From Anoplopoma fimbria (Eukaryota; Chordata; Actinopteri; Perciformes; Anoplopomatidae), in the NCBI RefSeq assembly GCF_027596085.1, contig NC_072469.1, positions 11,181,914 to 11,245,913 on the forward strand: 64,000 nucleotides of DNA, written 5' to 3'. Position 1 is the stretch's first letter; the number at the start of each line of letters is the position of its first letter. The notes beneath the pieces were generated by a model. That model did no database searches. It worked only from the letters and a program-made list of their open reading frames with translations, and was not told the DNA's origin. Below are positions 1 through 18,975 of this stretch, piece by piece. Position numbers and translations under genes: made by a program.

Positions 1-4854
<4,854 letters not shown>

Positions 4855-5230
4855 AAGCTTTGGTGAATGTGTTTTGGGACTACCTGGCCAAAATTAGCTT
4901 ATTTTGTATGGTGGCTGGGCTCAGCCTTGGTGATCGGTCAGTTCAGACATCCGGAGGGAGCCTGGTATAGAGCCGCTGCTCCTTTAGTTTAGAAGTGGTT
5001 AGCTGAGGTGGTTCCAATAAGGGTGCCTCTTGGACGCCTCCCTGTAGAGTTTTTTCAGGCATGTCCAACTGGTAAGAGGCCCCCGAGGTATATCTCATCT
5101 AGCCAAGGAATGTATCGGGGTCCCCCAGGAAGAGATGGAAACCGTGGTTGGACAGATTGTAGCCTGGAACAGCCTGCTTAGACTGCTGCCCCCGTGACCC
5201 AGCCCTGGATAAGTGGAAGATAATGGGTGG
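4855..5230 (+). mobile_element. degenerate LINE fragment, 3' part of ORF and 3' end
   Basis: The sequence resembles the last part of a common fish non-LTR retrotransposon ORF: ggtggctgggctcagcctt, gacatccggagggagcct, agccgctgctcctt, then ctgctgcccccgtgaccc and a ggataagtggaaga end. It is full of stops and short deletions, so it is a dead copy. Internal support comes from 56393-56560: both contain an aattagctt...ggctggctagg/ggtggctggg stretch, so they are overlapping pieces of one family. I cannot fix the clade without a search. Confidence 0.6.
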
Positions 5231-8200
5231 ACAGTGCATTACAATAGTCACTAAGAGACAAAAGTAAATAATGATGATATGTTGGAAAGATAAGAGTGGA
5301 CAAAGTTTGGCAGCTTTTCTAAAATGATAAATAAAAGGACTCAATAACTCACTTGAAGATGTTTCTCAAAGTTTAACTGGACATCAAAAATGACCACCAG
5401 CTTTGTATTAGAAGCCAAAGACCTTAGTGCTGTCTAAAAATGCCAAAGATCTGATTTGGTGCAAAGACCAGAACATCAGTTGTAGGAAATGATGAGACAT
5501 CCAGATACTAACCTGATAAGGACAATTGATAAGGTGGAACAAGAACAAAAAGTTGGCATAGTACGTTTCTGCAAACCACGGATAAATTGAATGTGGATGT
5601 TTTTGCTTCTGGTCAGAGCAAGTGATGTAGTATATTGAGCCATTATTCAAAGTTACATGGTATGGAAGTTACGTGGTATAATAACGAGTATAGCAAGCAA
5701 GAACCTACACTCAGGGCTGGAGGATGGGACAAACAAACAGGACTTTAACCCAGGAGGCCTCTGTTTAAGTAAAAGTAGAACATTTTTATTTCTGGCAACT
5801 GTGTTGATTGAAGCATATTCTTTAAAATAGAAATCTAAAAAAAGATGAACAACTGGTTTAAGCCTGAAAAAACATCTAAGAAAACTAGTTTGATTAAGGC
5901 CAGTCTGAGCTGAGAGTAGCCGTAGAGATTGTGATAATTCTCCGCGGGTTCATCACTACAAGTGTCATTTGATCCATTGTTAATATGAAAGTATTAATTA
6001 GTGCAGCTTTAAATATCCTCAGACAAGACTATGGCAATTATTATGAACTCTTTGAATGTTATTCTGAGAGCCTAATGTCTCTTTTTTATTTATTGTTTCT
6101 TTGTCGCCATATCTACTACCCAGCTCCTCTCTTTATTACAAACTATATTTTCTAAAGATATATTTTTTTTCCCCTCCATGAAATAACCTGTTAGAACACT
6201 AGTTCAAAACATCAAAAGTAAAAGCTATCACGAGAACAGGAAGAAAATGTGCTGAAAGCAAACAACATTATTTATATTTTGGGCGAAAAAATTTCAAGAG
6301 CTTCAAATGCACCAAAACTTAACCTCTCCAGCCCAATAAACAGGACTGATTTACCACGCACATTATTGATTCAGAAAAATCATACAAAAGCCTATAGAGT
6401 ACACATCCATCAATGTTGCTTGCACATGTCAATACATTCCCTTCAGCCAATATATATTTACCAACAGCTTTTCCATAATCCACAGTATTCCTTTTGGTGC
6501 TCTCATCAGCAGCAGATAATGACAAGTGATGGCAGAAAAAGAGCTTATATACATCACAGAGGGACAGGAAATTAAACATGGATTAGGGAGATGGTTTATC
6601 CTTACTGTTTGATCGCAGAGGCAGATTATAATATGTGCGTAATGATTGAGGTGTTAAGGGTGACTGTGACTTTAACACCATGGAAATCAGCTTATATACA
6701 CTGACTATTTTCCTCATGTCGATCTGAATGCACAAGCTTCATTTATATATTTTATTGCTGATATATCCATCATATTCATAATAGAGCAACAAAAAGTATT
6801 AAATTGCTTTTTCTGTCCTGCTAGTGGGGAATCTGACCATCGTGAGCTGCACATACTTCTTCTTTTCTTCTATCTGGCCTAGACTTGTTATTTTCTTGCC
6901 AAAGCGTGGCATTATATTTGTTCTCTGTGTACACAAGGGTGGAGAATCTACTGTCACAGATGTGTGGTCGTAAACAGCAAAGTCACTTTATTGCTTTTGA
7001 TGTCAGCCCAAGTAACGGCGCGCAGCGGATCCTCCGCCAGCTGCGTCTCATATCGGCCTTTTTCTAACAGCCACTGCAGATAATTCAATCAAGAGATCCT
7101 TTGCTGTCACTGTTCTTCTTGACCCCTCTGTTACACAGTCACCAAAAGGAAACTGAATCCATTTGGTGTCACAACAGCAGTTGTCAGACTTAGAGAAGTA
7201 CTTTCCAAATTGAATCAGAGGCTTTTCCAAATGCCTGCAGATGATGTCTTTGATGTCAGCTCTGTTGGAGTACTCTTCCATTGTTGGAAACATTGGCAAG
7301 TTGAAACTCTTTGCTGGCTCTGTTACTTTGTGCTGTTTTTCTTCTTTTGTTTATTGCATAATTCTTGTTGATTATGTTTTGCACATGTATGTAGATTTTT
7401 TTTCCTAATTTATTTTTGATTAAATTTTGGCCAAGTGGGGGTTGACATCATAGATATATAAAGATAACTGGATTCAGAGTGGGAGGTGGGGCCTCATTCA
7501 GTCCTAATTAGTTTGCTCAATGGTGCATGAAGCAAGAAAAGTTTAACTTCTGAATACAAAATGTTCCACATCCATGGGCCCATAGAGCAAGCGACTCCCA
7601 ACTGCTTTGTCTTGGGCTCATTCACATGACCACCAAAATAACTCTGGATTAAGTTATAATTGCAGTTTACAACATTTAGGTAATGATTTTAAGAGCTATT
7701 CAATTGTTTGCACTTGGAAGTTGATGCATTTACTGATTTATGGAATTCTCTTTCCCATTGTAAGTCTATGAGAAAATTATTATATAATATAGTAATAAAG
7801 TAATATAATTCACGTGAAGCACTTGGAAGTTGTAATTAAACAGTTAGGCCACTAGGTGAAATTGGCTTCAAAGCCCAGCACTCTTACTGGGGCTATGGTT
7901 GACATTTGCAACATAATACTTTACAAGAAGCGGTCCTGAAATGAGTGATATGCTCAGATAATGATTTTTATTTAATTTTTTTATATTATATATTGATCAT
8001 ATTATCATATATGGTCTTAAGCTAAAGGCTAATTTCAACATACAGTTTATTTTTTTTGAAAGGTTGAGTCCATAAATGACATTCCAGAGTTTGATTGGCT
8101 TTCTTGCCAGTAGCCAAGAGTTTTTTAAGAGATAATAATTTATTTAACAATCTCTTACAAAGTCCATGTGTAAATCTACCTTCACGATCTGATACGAACA

Positions 8201-9125
8201 CAAAACAACACATTTGTTTGGAAGAACTTGTGTAACTTCATTCACCTCAAGGTCCAAGTCCACCTACCACATCATTTTGAAAAATGTTTTTAGCCAAATG
8301 TCACAGTTGGGTGGGTGCATCTGTAAAGCCGTATCATTTTACCCGACCAGCTGCATGCCATTTGATCTAATGTCGAAAATATTAACATTAGACTGACTCC
8401 CCTGCTTTGTCTGTGGCAAACATGAATTCACCTATACAACACTTGCTATTTTCAAAAATGTATGATATAAGACAGGGGAATGCAGCTGCAATTGTCCCTG
8501 TAGGTTAAAACTCTCAAACAATATACATGTCTGGCTACCCGTCACTGTATATCGTAACAAACCATCTAAACTTTTTGGTTTGCTTGTGGTTGTTGCTTGT
8601 TTTTAAAAGCCTAATAAGGTTGTTGAGGCATGTGAAACTGTACGACTGATGAATCGTAGCACTACAATGTGATACACAGTGCAAGCAGAGTTACATCATC
8701 AAATTCCACCATCCATCTAAGGCCCTGTTTTAGTTCAGGAAAAAAGCCATAAATGACACAGTACCTAAGCTCCCTTAGTTGAAGGTATTTTGTCTATTAT
8801 TCCAAGTATCCATTAGTTTCCATTCTGTTCATTTCAAAGCTCGGACAGTCTATTGGACGTGCAGCTTGATCTTCATGGAATAATTTCCAACAGATCTAGC
8901 AAAACTCATTAAGCACATGATTAATCTTCGCTGTATTTGTGATATCAGTGATCTTCTTGCTTGTCTCTTTTTATAATCTTTATGATGTAAACGCAGCAAA
9001 AGCAATGTTATAACTTTATTATGTTGTTCATTCTATTGCATTTCTGTCCACCCTCGGAGAGATATCCCTCCTCTGTTGCTCTCCGAGAGGTTTCTTCATT
9101 CTTTTTCCTTTTTAGATGCGAGGGT
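5231..9125. other. non-coding stretch with a short dispersed-family piece
   Basis: AT-rich. About 5722-5756 (gacaaacaaacaggacttta followed by cccaggaggcc) is a reversed piece of the dispersed family described at 39190-39478. The rest shows no recognised gene, RNA or transposon end. Confidence 0.45.
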
Positions 9126-9225
9126 GATGTTTTTTGCTGTACATATTGTAAAGCCCTCTGACACACATTTGTAATTTGTGATATTTGGCTATACAAATAA
9201 AATGTAATTAAATTAAATTAGCAGA
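9126..9225 (+). mobile_element. probable retroposon 3' tail
   Basis: The stretch tgtaaagccctctgacac through gatatttggctatacaaata and then aaaatg with (aatta)-rich repeats resembles the 3' end of fish LINEs/SINEs, which finish in a ctatacaaataaaat-type tail followed by a short simple repeat. No upstream body was recognised, so this would be strongly 5'-truncated. Confidence 0.45.
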
Positions 9226-12200
9226 CTCTACGCTGGCAAACAATATTTTCAGCAAATAGAACTTTCCTAGACAATGGGATAACGTTAATTATTAATTTAG
9301 GTGGCGTTCTCCTTTAATGACACCTGATTAGCTTTTGAAAACAAAAATGTATGTATTTGCTTCAGATTTTCTCTAAAATAAATGAAGATGAGTTATATAG
9401 CCACATATCAAAAATCACATATTTGCCCCATGAGGCCTTACAATCTGTACAGTATTTGACCATGGATCCTTGAAATAGATTCGGACAAACTTAACCGAAA
9501 AAAATAAATAAATGTAAGAAACTAATTTGATCAGGGACGTGCATGGGCTTCAGTATGGTTTCTTCATTATATTTCAACATTTATTGTAAAATGAAAAAAT
9601 AGCATTACCAAAATCTATTTACCTTTACATGGCCGCCTTGGTGGCTGTATCTTTAGTTCTCTCCATACGTCATGCTACTGTCAGTCAGGCACAAGAATAT
9701 ACAACACATATAGAGTTATATGGTCCATTTGATGCCTCTCTTATTCAAAGATGAATAATAAATAAACCAGTGTAAAGTTAAAATGATAATATTTGAGAAT
9801 GAGACCCAAATGGAATGAATAACTTGATGAATCACTGATGTATGAAGCTAAAAAGGCCATTCGTTCTTGAGGTTATGAAAGCCCCAGTGAAAGTTGGAGG
9901 GCAGGACGACCTTACTATATATAATACTACAAGGAAGACAGTATCGCTTTTAGTTTTAGTCCAGATCATAATGGTAGCAGGCCATCGAGGAAGAGTGGAG
10001 GATGATTTGTTTCAGCTCACAGGACTCATGGCTCATAATGCCTTCCCTGAGGAGCTTTGATCTAATGTAGAGGACTTTTATTGGCTACCATGATTCATTT
10101 CTCTAATTGCTTCCAGTCCCCTTATTCACCTATATCGTCGCTGGAATATAGATAATCACATACCTAATGCAAGGTTTAAATATGTACTGTATTGTTTCCT
10201 ATTTAGTAGAAAAAAATAGTTTTTAGCATTTCCATTCACATTTTAAAATTATACCTAAAAATAAAAAGATGCACTCAGTAGAGTGCAGGTCTCTGCCATA
10301 TGTTTCTGCAACAGCCACTGCTGTAATGTTTTATTTAATGAATACAAAGCAGGATTGTCCAACCTCCTGTCTAGACTGCAAGGTTCACGATGCGGATACG
10401 CTCATTGTAATCTATGCAAATGTCTCCCCGGCAGTAATGCCCGGATTGTATACTGTCTACATCAGCAGGAATTTGTGAGTATGAAACTGTACGTCAGCTG
10501 CCCCAGAATGCATTGTGTCTGGGTGCATTGAGACCAACCTTGAGTCTTGTGAGAGTTTGAGCCAGGCTAAAAGCTGTTAATATGACACCTTATGAAGTTA
10601 TAATATGTTTTTGTGGGGGAAAGTCACGATTTATATAAAATATAAATAATACAATATCTGGTACGTTAGTATGCAACTTCAAACACAGACTGTGTTTCTC
10701 GTCGCAGAGCAGCAGCAGAGCAGCAGCTGAAGGGCAGCGATGCACTCTGCTGTGTTATTTGTGACCGGGGGACGGTTAGGAGTAGTGACTGATGAGTCAC
10801 CAGTCAGTCATAGGCTGTATCAAACAAGCAATAAAAGGTGAGAATGTGTGATCCACCTCAACCATGAGAAGTTCCTGAGCATGCAGCCATAACTGGCCAC
10901 CTAAAAAATTATGCAGTGTGCTGCAGCAGAATGCGAGATTAGCTGTGGACAGACATAGAGGTGCACATACACTCTTGCAAACTCTCATTTGGTCTAATTA
11001 TCTCCTGGCAGAGATAATAAAATGGCTTTGGCTGCTGAATGATAGTGAATAGATGCATCAGCCTTGGCAGCAGGCTCACTGTGAAATGTTTCTTTAACCG
11101 AAACAAAAGTCAATGTCTACATACTTATCTTTGAATTGTCTGGACAAGTTGGAGACACAGTGGAGCCACCGACAAACTGTCCAACAATAGCTGACTCAGA
11201 TTTTAAGAAAGTACCAGTAAGTATGAGTCATGTGTCTTTTTTTCACAAATATGTCTAGGTGACTGATTTGGACCGCCTAAGATTGAAAAATACAAATGAA
11301 AAAATCAGTGACCAACCCAGTGTGAGGAAGAAGTGATTGAATGCATCATTAACAGTATCAGGGCTGTTTCTGACACTCTGTTCCATCGAGGGGTGTTACT
11401 TAACACAAATACATCATCCAGAGATGCAAAGATAATATACTGTATGTACTCGAATGTATGCAATCATTTTAATTTTTTGGCATGAGACTCCTCACTCCTC
11501 ATAATCATAATGTAATAAATACACACCACTACAACCGGCAGAACTGAGTATTTTCTGTGAAATAGAATATGTAAAATGTTCTCACAGGAGCCGGTTCTTT
11601 CTCACCTCACGATCCATACTGGAGCATGGTGGCCTGACAAGCTGGAGTTAGGGACAATTATTAAAGCCAAATGGCCAAGAGAGCTGCCCACATTTTTGTC
11701 AGTAGCTTTTTCTCTAACTAAACTATTCATTTTAAAAGCTCTCTTATATTTTATCACGTACTCTCCTTCAGCCACTAAATCATGCAGTCCAATGAGCTTT
11801 TCTGACTTATTTATCCACGGTGCAAACCACCCGTTCAATTTCCATTATTATTTCATAACGCTCTTCCAACCCTAGAATGAGCACATGTGCTTTTAGGAAA
11901 TGCACAAGGAAATACAGAGTGCACCCCACAATAAAATGGGTCCGTAAGATCAGGTATTATTGCAGGTGCTGCTCTAAGACCCATATCATTTCAATTCATA
12001 ATGTGCTTCAGTGGTGGCTGCAGTTTTACCAAACAAATTTGTAATTCATTAAATTACCACAAAATTAATTCCACATAATGAAGCTGCAGACTGCTGGCCC
12101 CCATGAGGTCTGGATCTGTGGGGCTGTTGCCCGTTGGTATTCCTGGTTTGTGCTCCAGCCATAATTTTAGTCAATAGTAATCATGTGTAGTACACTGCAT

Positions 12201-12412
12201 CACTCCAAGCTCACACATTACACATTTTAGGTTTAATTCGAATAGGAGCAGCAGATTTTGTTCATCATTTTTTAAGCGATGATTGCAGAATATCCCGCAA
12301 TTTATTTCAAGTGGTACACCTAACATGTGCCAGCAGCAGCCTGGAGCTAATGATGACTTTTGTTTGGTTGTTTATTTGTTCTGGTTTGGTTTGAGTATCA
12401 AGGTAAACTGGA
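9226..12412. other. non-coding stretch, nothing recognised
   Basis: AT-rich sequence with short ORFs only. Around 10690-10760 there is a small CAG-rich patch (gcagagcagcagcagagcag) with no identifiable product. Confidence 0.45.
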
Positions 12413-12457
12413 AGAAAAAAAAAAAAATATATATATATATACTGTATATATATATAA
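12413..12457. repeat. poly-A followed by interrupted (AT)n
   Basis: An A-run continues into alternating AT with a central actgt, giving a near-palindromic AT tract. Confidence 0.9.
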
Positions 12458-12660
12458 ATTGACCAATTCAGCACGACCTGTCATTGTATTTAAAAGGCCA
12501 GGGTTATAAATAGTAGAATTAGGCCTAATCCCAACGTCCACACGCATAGACTCAGAGGCCGTTCCTGCAGTCAGTGTGGGTTGAGATCTATCCCACTGTC
12601 AGAAACTGTTTGAGGGTTTCTTTTAGATATTTTCAGCCCTAATGCACACTCTTAGTTAGA

Positions 12661-13095
12661 CCCATAGACTGTATATAAGAAGTGGACGTAGTCATCCTGA
12701 CATCACCCATTGGTTTGAAGATTTTACCATTGTCATCCTGGATTACGCCCTTCGCCATGTTTTTTGCAACCAATGAACAGAAGTTAACATATTTGGACTG
12801 AGGATGATTGGGGTAGAGATTTTGTTAGCACACTGACAGTGACCTGTCACAATGAGCCCGCCCTAAAGCATACCCTGCTTTATGGTCTATTTGACTCTAA
12901 ATGGACCATCATTTACTAAATGAACATCATACTTGTTGAATAAGACTTGAAACTAGAGATTGAGACCATAAACTCATGTTTACAATGTTTACTGAGGGAA
13001 TAAATCAAGAGAGTACTTCTTCAATCTTCAATCAGACTTCTTTTTGCAACCAGAAGAATAATCCCCTGCTGGTCAGTAGAGATAATGCAACTTTA
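12661..13095. repeat. dispersed fish repeat, class uncertain
   Basis: The sequence contains cccatagactgtatataaga, agtggacgtagtc, ccatgttttttgcaaccaat, gaccataaactcatgtttac and gacttctttttgcaaccaga. I recall these as parts of a widespread fish repeat. The identification is from memory. No terminal repeats or target duplication were found, so the class and limits are open. Confidence 0.45.
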
Positions 13096-15487
13096 CTTGA
13101 CATTTTATGACACTCAGAACAGGAGGTTGCTGCCTGGTTAGTCTGCATTTGTGAGGGAATTACCCTAAATTCATAGCTTTGTGGCGTTAAAACATGGGGT
13201 ACCCAGGGGAAGCGCAGAAAAAAAGATGTTCAGCCTGGCTCATTCAATTTAACCAGGAACATTCGCATTAAGTATTTAAGATTAAACATAAAAGCTTATG
13301 AAATCAGGGTAATAAAAATGTATGGACTATACTACACTCCCGGTTTATTCATCAACCATTTTTTAAGAATTTTGCTTAACGATGCTGTTTTAACAAAAAC
13401 AAGTAAATTTGATCATTTGACAATTAGCTCCTGTCACCTTTGGCAGGAAGCCTGTTAGACATTAGTCAACCAGGAATAAACTTAAAATGAAAACACATAA
13501 CTGTACATAACTTGTTTTGCAACTTGAAATGTAACAGCAAAGTGCTAACTTAATAATATGATTACCATTCCCCACTCTTGCAGCCTCTCACACTCAAACA
13601 TTTACCTGGTCACCACCGTTTATGACCCTGAGGGTTCAGGGCTTAAGGCCTTAGGGGGCATTGGGAATGGATCTATGTCTTTGATCACGGCATTTGTCCA
13701 TCAGTGTGCCTGTATGGAATGTCAAAAATGTCCGACAGGACTTCCTAACAATTGAATTTTAACAATGCTTTGTGGTGACAGAAGCTGCTCTGCATTAGGG
13801 CAACCCACTCACAGGGAAGTGACAAAAAACATTGGGACTTTGCAGGAGGTGTTACTTCCTCAGGCAGCGGCCTCATCAGTCAGCATGTCTGTCTGCTGGC
13901 ATTAAACCGACCAACCACCATGATGCTGAGGGACTGTTTAGACAAAGAGACATAGCTGAACAGGATAAGTGAGTCTATTTTTCTTTTACACCGACATGTT
14001 AAATTAAATACATTTGAGGTAGTTCTTCATTGAGAGGTATGAATTTAAATGTAACTTTAACAAAGTATCAGGGATTTTTTACACCATTCATGTAAAATAC
14101 CTCATTAAATAGAGTAAATAGTACAGTAACTAGAATGAGTGCAAAGACTTAGCATGTCAAATCTGGATATTTCTACTTGATAATCAGGCGCTATTGGGCC
14201 AGGATTTGAGCATCTGTGGCTGATTGCTGCTTTCAGCTCCAGCGGTGTGTTTGGCATTGTCTGTTGGCTGTGGTCGGCTCTTATCAGTGGTTGTTTCGGC
14301 ATCCCATCATGTTGAATCAGCAGCAAAGGGGCAGCCAGTGAGAGACAGCTGTCTGTCTGGCTGCTCAGACAGTGACAAATTCAGGGAGGAATCTTAATAA
14401 AGAGGAGGAGACAAGTAAAGAATTCAGACAATCGCTGAATGGTTTGATGTTATAAAAAATAAATGTGTGCAAAGGTCATGATAATGCACCGGTGTTAACA
14501 CTGCGGCTATTTTTTGTTATCACTGCCTTCTGGTTATGTGTGCCTGAACATCAGCACCTGCACAGGCTTGTGGACTTGTGTTCTTTATCTGCTTTAAATG
14601 TTTTTTCATTTGTATTTATATGACATTCATATAAATCTCACTGTCAGTCTGTGGAAAAAAGGGCCTTCCAGTTAAGCAAACTGTATAGTGCCCCATGTCT
14701 ATAATCTACTTATGGCACTGAATAATTATACTTAAAGGCATTCATTAAAAAATCTAAATTCTTTACAACAATAATCTTATGTATAATGTATCATTATTTT
14801 ATAACGACTAATAAGGTCGATTATCAAAATAATTTGTAATTGCTGGTCACTCACTGCGTGAATATCATGGTGTGTTATAATTCCATAAGTTGATTACATT
14901 ATACTCATTTGTAATGCATTAAATTCACAGTTATAATACATTATAATGTGATTATAAGGTGGTCACTGTTATCTTAAAGTAAAGTAAAAATTGAGTGTGT
15001 TGTTCTTGCATAGATTATATTCACTTTTTTCATTTTTACTTAAAGCAAACAATAACCACTTATAGTACTTAACTTACTGACTTATAATCACATCATAAAG
15101 CTTTATTACTGTGATTATTTCAATTACATTTCTTCATCTTTTATTTTGAACAGGGCCCATACTGAAACCATGGTCTCTATCTACTTTTGTAATGAAAAAA
15201 AAATGTAAAAGGGTAGAAGGTTTAATGACTGTGGGTTTATTTCAATGATCTCTCTTTTGCTCTGTATGATGATCAAAACAATGTTCATGATAACTTATAT
15301 GGCTACTAATAATTGAATTACCGACATGGCATAATGTGATAAAAATATAGGGATTTAATCCATTTTATTTAACACACAAACACTCACATATGTAAATATA
15401 AAAGCCTTTATATATTTAATTGTGTGACGTACCACAAATGTTTGTAAGAAAAGTAATCTTCAAAAAAATAGTGACATGCATTATATA
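13096..15487. other. non-coding, AT-rich; palindrome-rich patch 14770-15115
   Basis: No gene recognised. At 14770-15115 repeated mutually complementary motifs (tataatgtatca, ttataatacattataatgtg, cttataatcacatcataa) suggest a decayed palindromic transposon, but I could not define ends. Confidence 0.4.
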
Positions 15488-15692
15488 CAGTACCAGTCAA
15501 AAGTTTGGACACACCTTCTCATTCAATGGTTTTTCTTTATTTTAATTTTTATTGTTTTCTACATTGTAGATTTATATTGAAGACATCCAAACTATGAAGG
15601 AATACATATGGAATTATGTGGTAAACAAACAAATGCTCAACAAACCAGAATATGTTTTATATTTTAGATTCTTCAAAGTAGTTGAATGAGAA
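15488..15692 (+). mobile_element. Tc1-type MITE, right end missing
   Basis: It begins after TA with cagtaccagtcaaaagtttg followed by gacacaccttctcattcaa, the same terminal repeat as the intact copy at 48526-48752. The inner parts match closely through attcttcaaagtagttgaat. At gagaa the sequence diverges, so most of the right terminal repeat is lost. It has no coding capacity and would depend on a Tc1/mariner-type transposase supplied elsewhere. Confidence 0.8.
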
Positions 15693-18634
15693 CTTTTTAA
15701 CACATCATGTGTGACGACCGCTTCTGTCGGAAAAAGCAGCCAAAGCTAAGCTTAAAATTGGGATATTTTAACAAAAACAGTTTATTCTATATGTTTCATT
15801 TAACATCTTGCCATAAATAAATCGTTTACTTGAAACAGATCCAGTCAATAACATTCTAGGAAGCCATGATTGATTCAGAGGCTATAAGTAGAGGTGGTAA
15901 AAATGGAAATAGTTCAATATGTACATCATGTGCAGCCTCCATTTCTTCAACATTGGTATCATTTATGGACACTTATAAAAACGTTGGATATATTGATTCC
16001 ATTGTTTTACAATTTTGGTAAGATAAAATGTGAATGTAATTTATGGCATGTTGATTTGCACAAAATACCTTTTAAGAATTTTTTCTCCTTCTAGCCATGA
16101 TTTTTCTGTTTTAATATAGGTGCAGGACTTTTATATTGCACTGCAAAAGAGCTGATAATTTGATAATCTTAAAAACAACAAATTATTAATAAAAAAAGTA
16201 ACAGTTACATTCGTAGAGTCCTGTCTTGGTTTGAGATTATTCAAGCTTTGGGTTGTGCCCCTCTTTTATATGGCATTAGTGCCGGAAAGACCTTCTCAAA
16301 GGAGACCTCGGAGTTTCATCGCCTACAGCCTCTTCAATAAGCATTTTAAGAATTGGGACGTTCTTCAAGATGAGATCGATTTCTGGGTCACAAGCTGGAG
16401 GATGGAGGAGATGAGGTGACAAGGAGGTGCAAAATAGAGCAATGAGAAAGGCCCAGTGTCATTTCTTTGGCTGGTCGGGCTGCGCCCTATATGTGTTAAG
16501 CTGCATAAGTGTGGGGTGGGGGGGTATCATTTTGAAAGTTTTATTTTAGAAAATGTTAAGCTGAATGTAGCTACAGTGGTCAATGGAGCAAAGTATTATG
16601 TGTCAAAATGAGCAAATGCAGGCAAAATCATTTTCACCTGCTGCACCTCGGAGGACTAGATGAGCCCGAGCACATTAAAGAGTGTGATTGGATGAAAACG
16701 CTGTCGGTGTTGATGTGAGGCTGACATTGATGGGGTGGATTTCAACTCTGACAGACGGGGGAGAAAGAACGAGGAGTGGCAGGTAATGAAGAAAAAAGTA
16801 CGAAAATACCTGAAGGAATTATTTCAGAAGGAGAGACGGTGAGAACGTTCCTAGAAAAATAAAATAAAAAGAGACGGAGGTGTGAAAGGTCTGCGTATGA
16901 TGTGTGTGATAGCGCTGCGGTGTATCTACTGCGCTGCAGATAGTTAAAGATGGATGAGAGAGAAAGTGTGTGTGTGCACCAGGAACAGGGGGAGAGGAGC
17001 AGAGAAATGGGACTCCACTAGGCCTCCTATATCCAGGGATAATGGAGCTGTCACACTGTTTTGACTCAGGGCATTGATTCCGCCTTTAATTGCTTCAGGC
17101 CTCCGCTCGCTGGATAGCAGTCCGAGGATATTAAACGTAATGTATTGTTGCACTAGAACAGTTATGACACTGATCACACACTGATATGTACTCATGTGTT
17201 GTCAGTGCCAATAATCCTTTTTATCGATTGGGGCCGCCTCCAAACAATTACGGTGATTGTTTAGGGGCATAACTCAGACGGAGCAGCGCTCCGTTTCCAT
17301 CCAGCGTTGATATTTTATTGAGTCAAACTAATGATTTCCTGCATCTCTGCCCTCATCTATTTTCAGTATGATCTTTTGTCCACAATGATCTTCAAAGGAA
17401 TGGAACTAACATAAATCACAAGATAGGGCTGCATGATAATGACCAAAATGATGATCACCAGTATTTATCTCCATTTGTCATTGATTTTAGGGTGTAAATC
17501 CAACGGCACTGCACACTTAATGTCTCACCGAGGTTCTGTCCCACAACGAGTGAAAACTGAGTCCCAATAAGTGGGACAAGTTCTATCCTCAATTTGCTTA
17601 TCTCCCCTTGGTTATTCTTGTTTGTCTGACTTTGTAAAAATATATTTTGGCTTTGCATGTGTCCATGTACATTTATTAAAAAGCACTTGGTAGTAATGTG
17701 GAAGTCAAATTAGCATCAACCACAATCGTTTCCTAACACTAACTTAGTAGTTTTGTTGCATAAACTTAACTTCCTGTGAAGACTGAGGTTCATTTTGAAA
17801 TAACACAATCAAGAAACAAACGTATATTGACCCGCTGTCCCTGACATGTCTAAAACTGACACCAGAGCGGTACGTAGGGCGTCATAGAACCGAGTGTGGA
17901 GCCACTAACCAAACGGCAGGATTTGACAGGTGGGATTAAGAATGTGTTGGTTAGGTCACTGGTCTTTTTGATGATTTTAAACAGTTTTGGAAGGCATTGA
18001 AAAACAATGTCAATTTTAAAGGCAACGCAAAGCAATGTGCTTCGTTGGTAAGCTGGAAGGACTTGTTGAGATAGCTGTATATCCAGCAGTCATCTGAATT
18101 CTGACAGTGAGTCAACCTCTGTTCACTCACAACTGCTAGACATAAAGTTATTGATTTAGTATTTCAAAACATATCAATAAAGATGTAAGGTGCCAGGAGG
18201 ACATCTTTGGTGTAGTTTCAGGGCTTATTCTTTTCCTGTTCGACGCAGCTGTGCTAACAGTTCCCCCTGCTCCCCGGTCTTGTGCTAAGCTAAGTTAAAC
18301 AGCTGTGTGTTGTATGCTCAAAGAGGAAAATGATATTGATCCTCTTATCTGACTCTGGGTAAGATGGCAATCAATGTGTATTTCCCAAAATGTTTATTTT
18401 GAAGCCATACTAGGCCATGTCTGACATTAGCAGCACTAGGCGATAGCAGCTGATGTTTTTAAATGTTTGATTGATTTTATTACCCAGAACCGAGAGGTTA
18501 TTAGCTTACATGTCCTCCTCTCATATTGTGTTCAGTGCCAATACCCTGAGCAAAGAGCTGCACAAGTAGTACAATGCAGAGAGCTGCTAAAGGTTTTTTT
18601 AAAGGTTGGGCCTCTTCTCTTTTTCGCTGTGGTG
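15693..18634. other. non-coding stretch, nothing secure
   Basis: Short ORFs only. A piece at about 17735-17772 (cactaacttagtagttttgt followed by tgcataaacttaac) looks like a degenerate part of the dispersed family with the motif aaccaagtagttttgttgcc. Confidence 0.4.
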
Positions 18635-18642
18635 CCCTAGAT

Positions 18643-18967
18643 CAGTGGTTCTCAAATGGGGGTACGTGAAGGCACTCCAGGGGGTACGTGAGATTTAAAA
18701 AAATATATATTTAAAATTAGCATCCATTCAAAAATCCTTTAAAAATTGTTATTTAATAAATATTCAATAAAATATAAGTGTAAGTTCATAAACTGAATTT
18801 AATGCAACAATGCAATCGTCAGTGTTTAATAAATCAGACACTGATGGCAGAGCGCTTAGTATTACATCTTTTTTTCAACCAAAAATGCTTTGCGCTGGTT
18901 AGGGGGTACTTGGCTAAAAAAGTATTTCACAGGGGGTACATCACTGAAAAAAGGTTGAGAACCACTG
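18643..18967. mobile_element. hAT-type non-autonomous element (MITE), 325 bp
   Basis: Both ends carry the inverted terminal repeat cagtggttctcaa / ttgagaaccactg. The element is flanked by an 8-bp target duplication, ccctagat at 18635-18642 and ccctaaat at 18968-18975, with one difference. An 8-bp duplication with this terminus is characteristic of the hAT superfamily. The interior is AT-rich and contains three gggggtac(g/a)t motifs near the ends. There is no transposase ORF, so it is non-autonomous. The one mismatch in the duplication argues for an old insertion. Confidence 0.88.
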
Positions 18968-18975
18968 CCCTAAAT

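Noticed and set aside
6249..6579. 108-codon ORF
   Set aside because: AT-rich chance ORF with an opposing minus-strand ORF and no recognisable motif.
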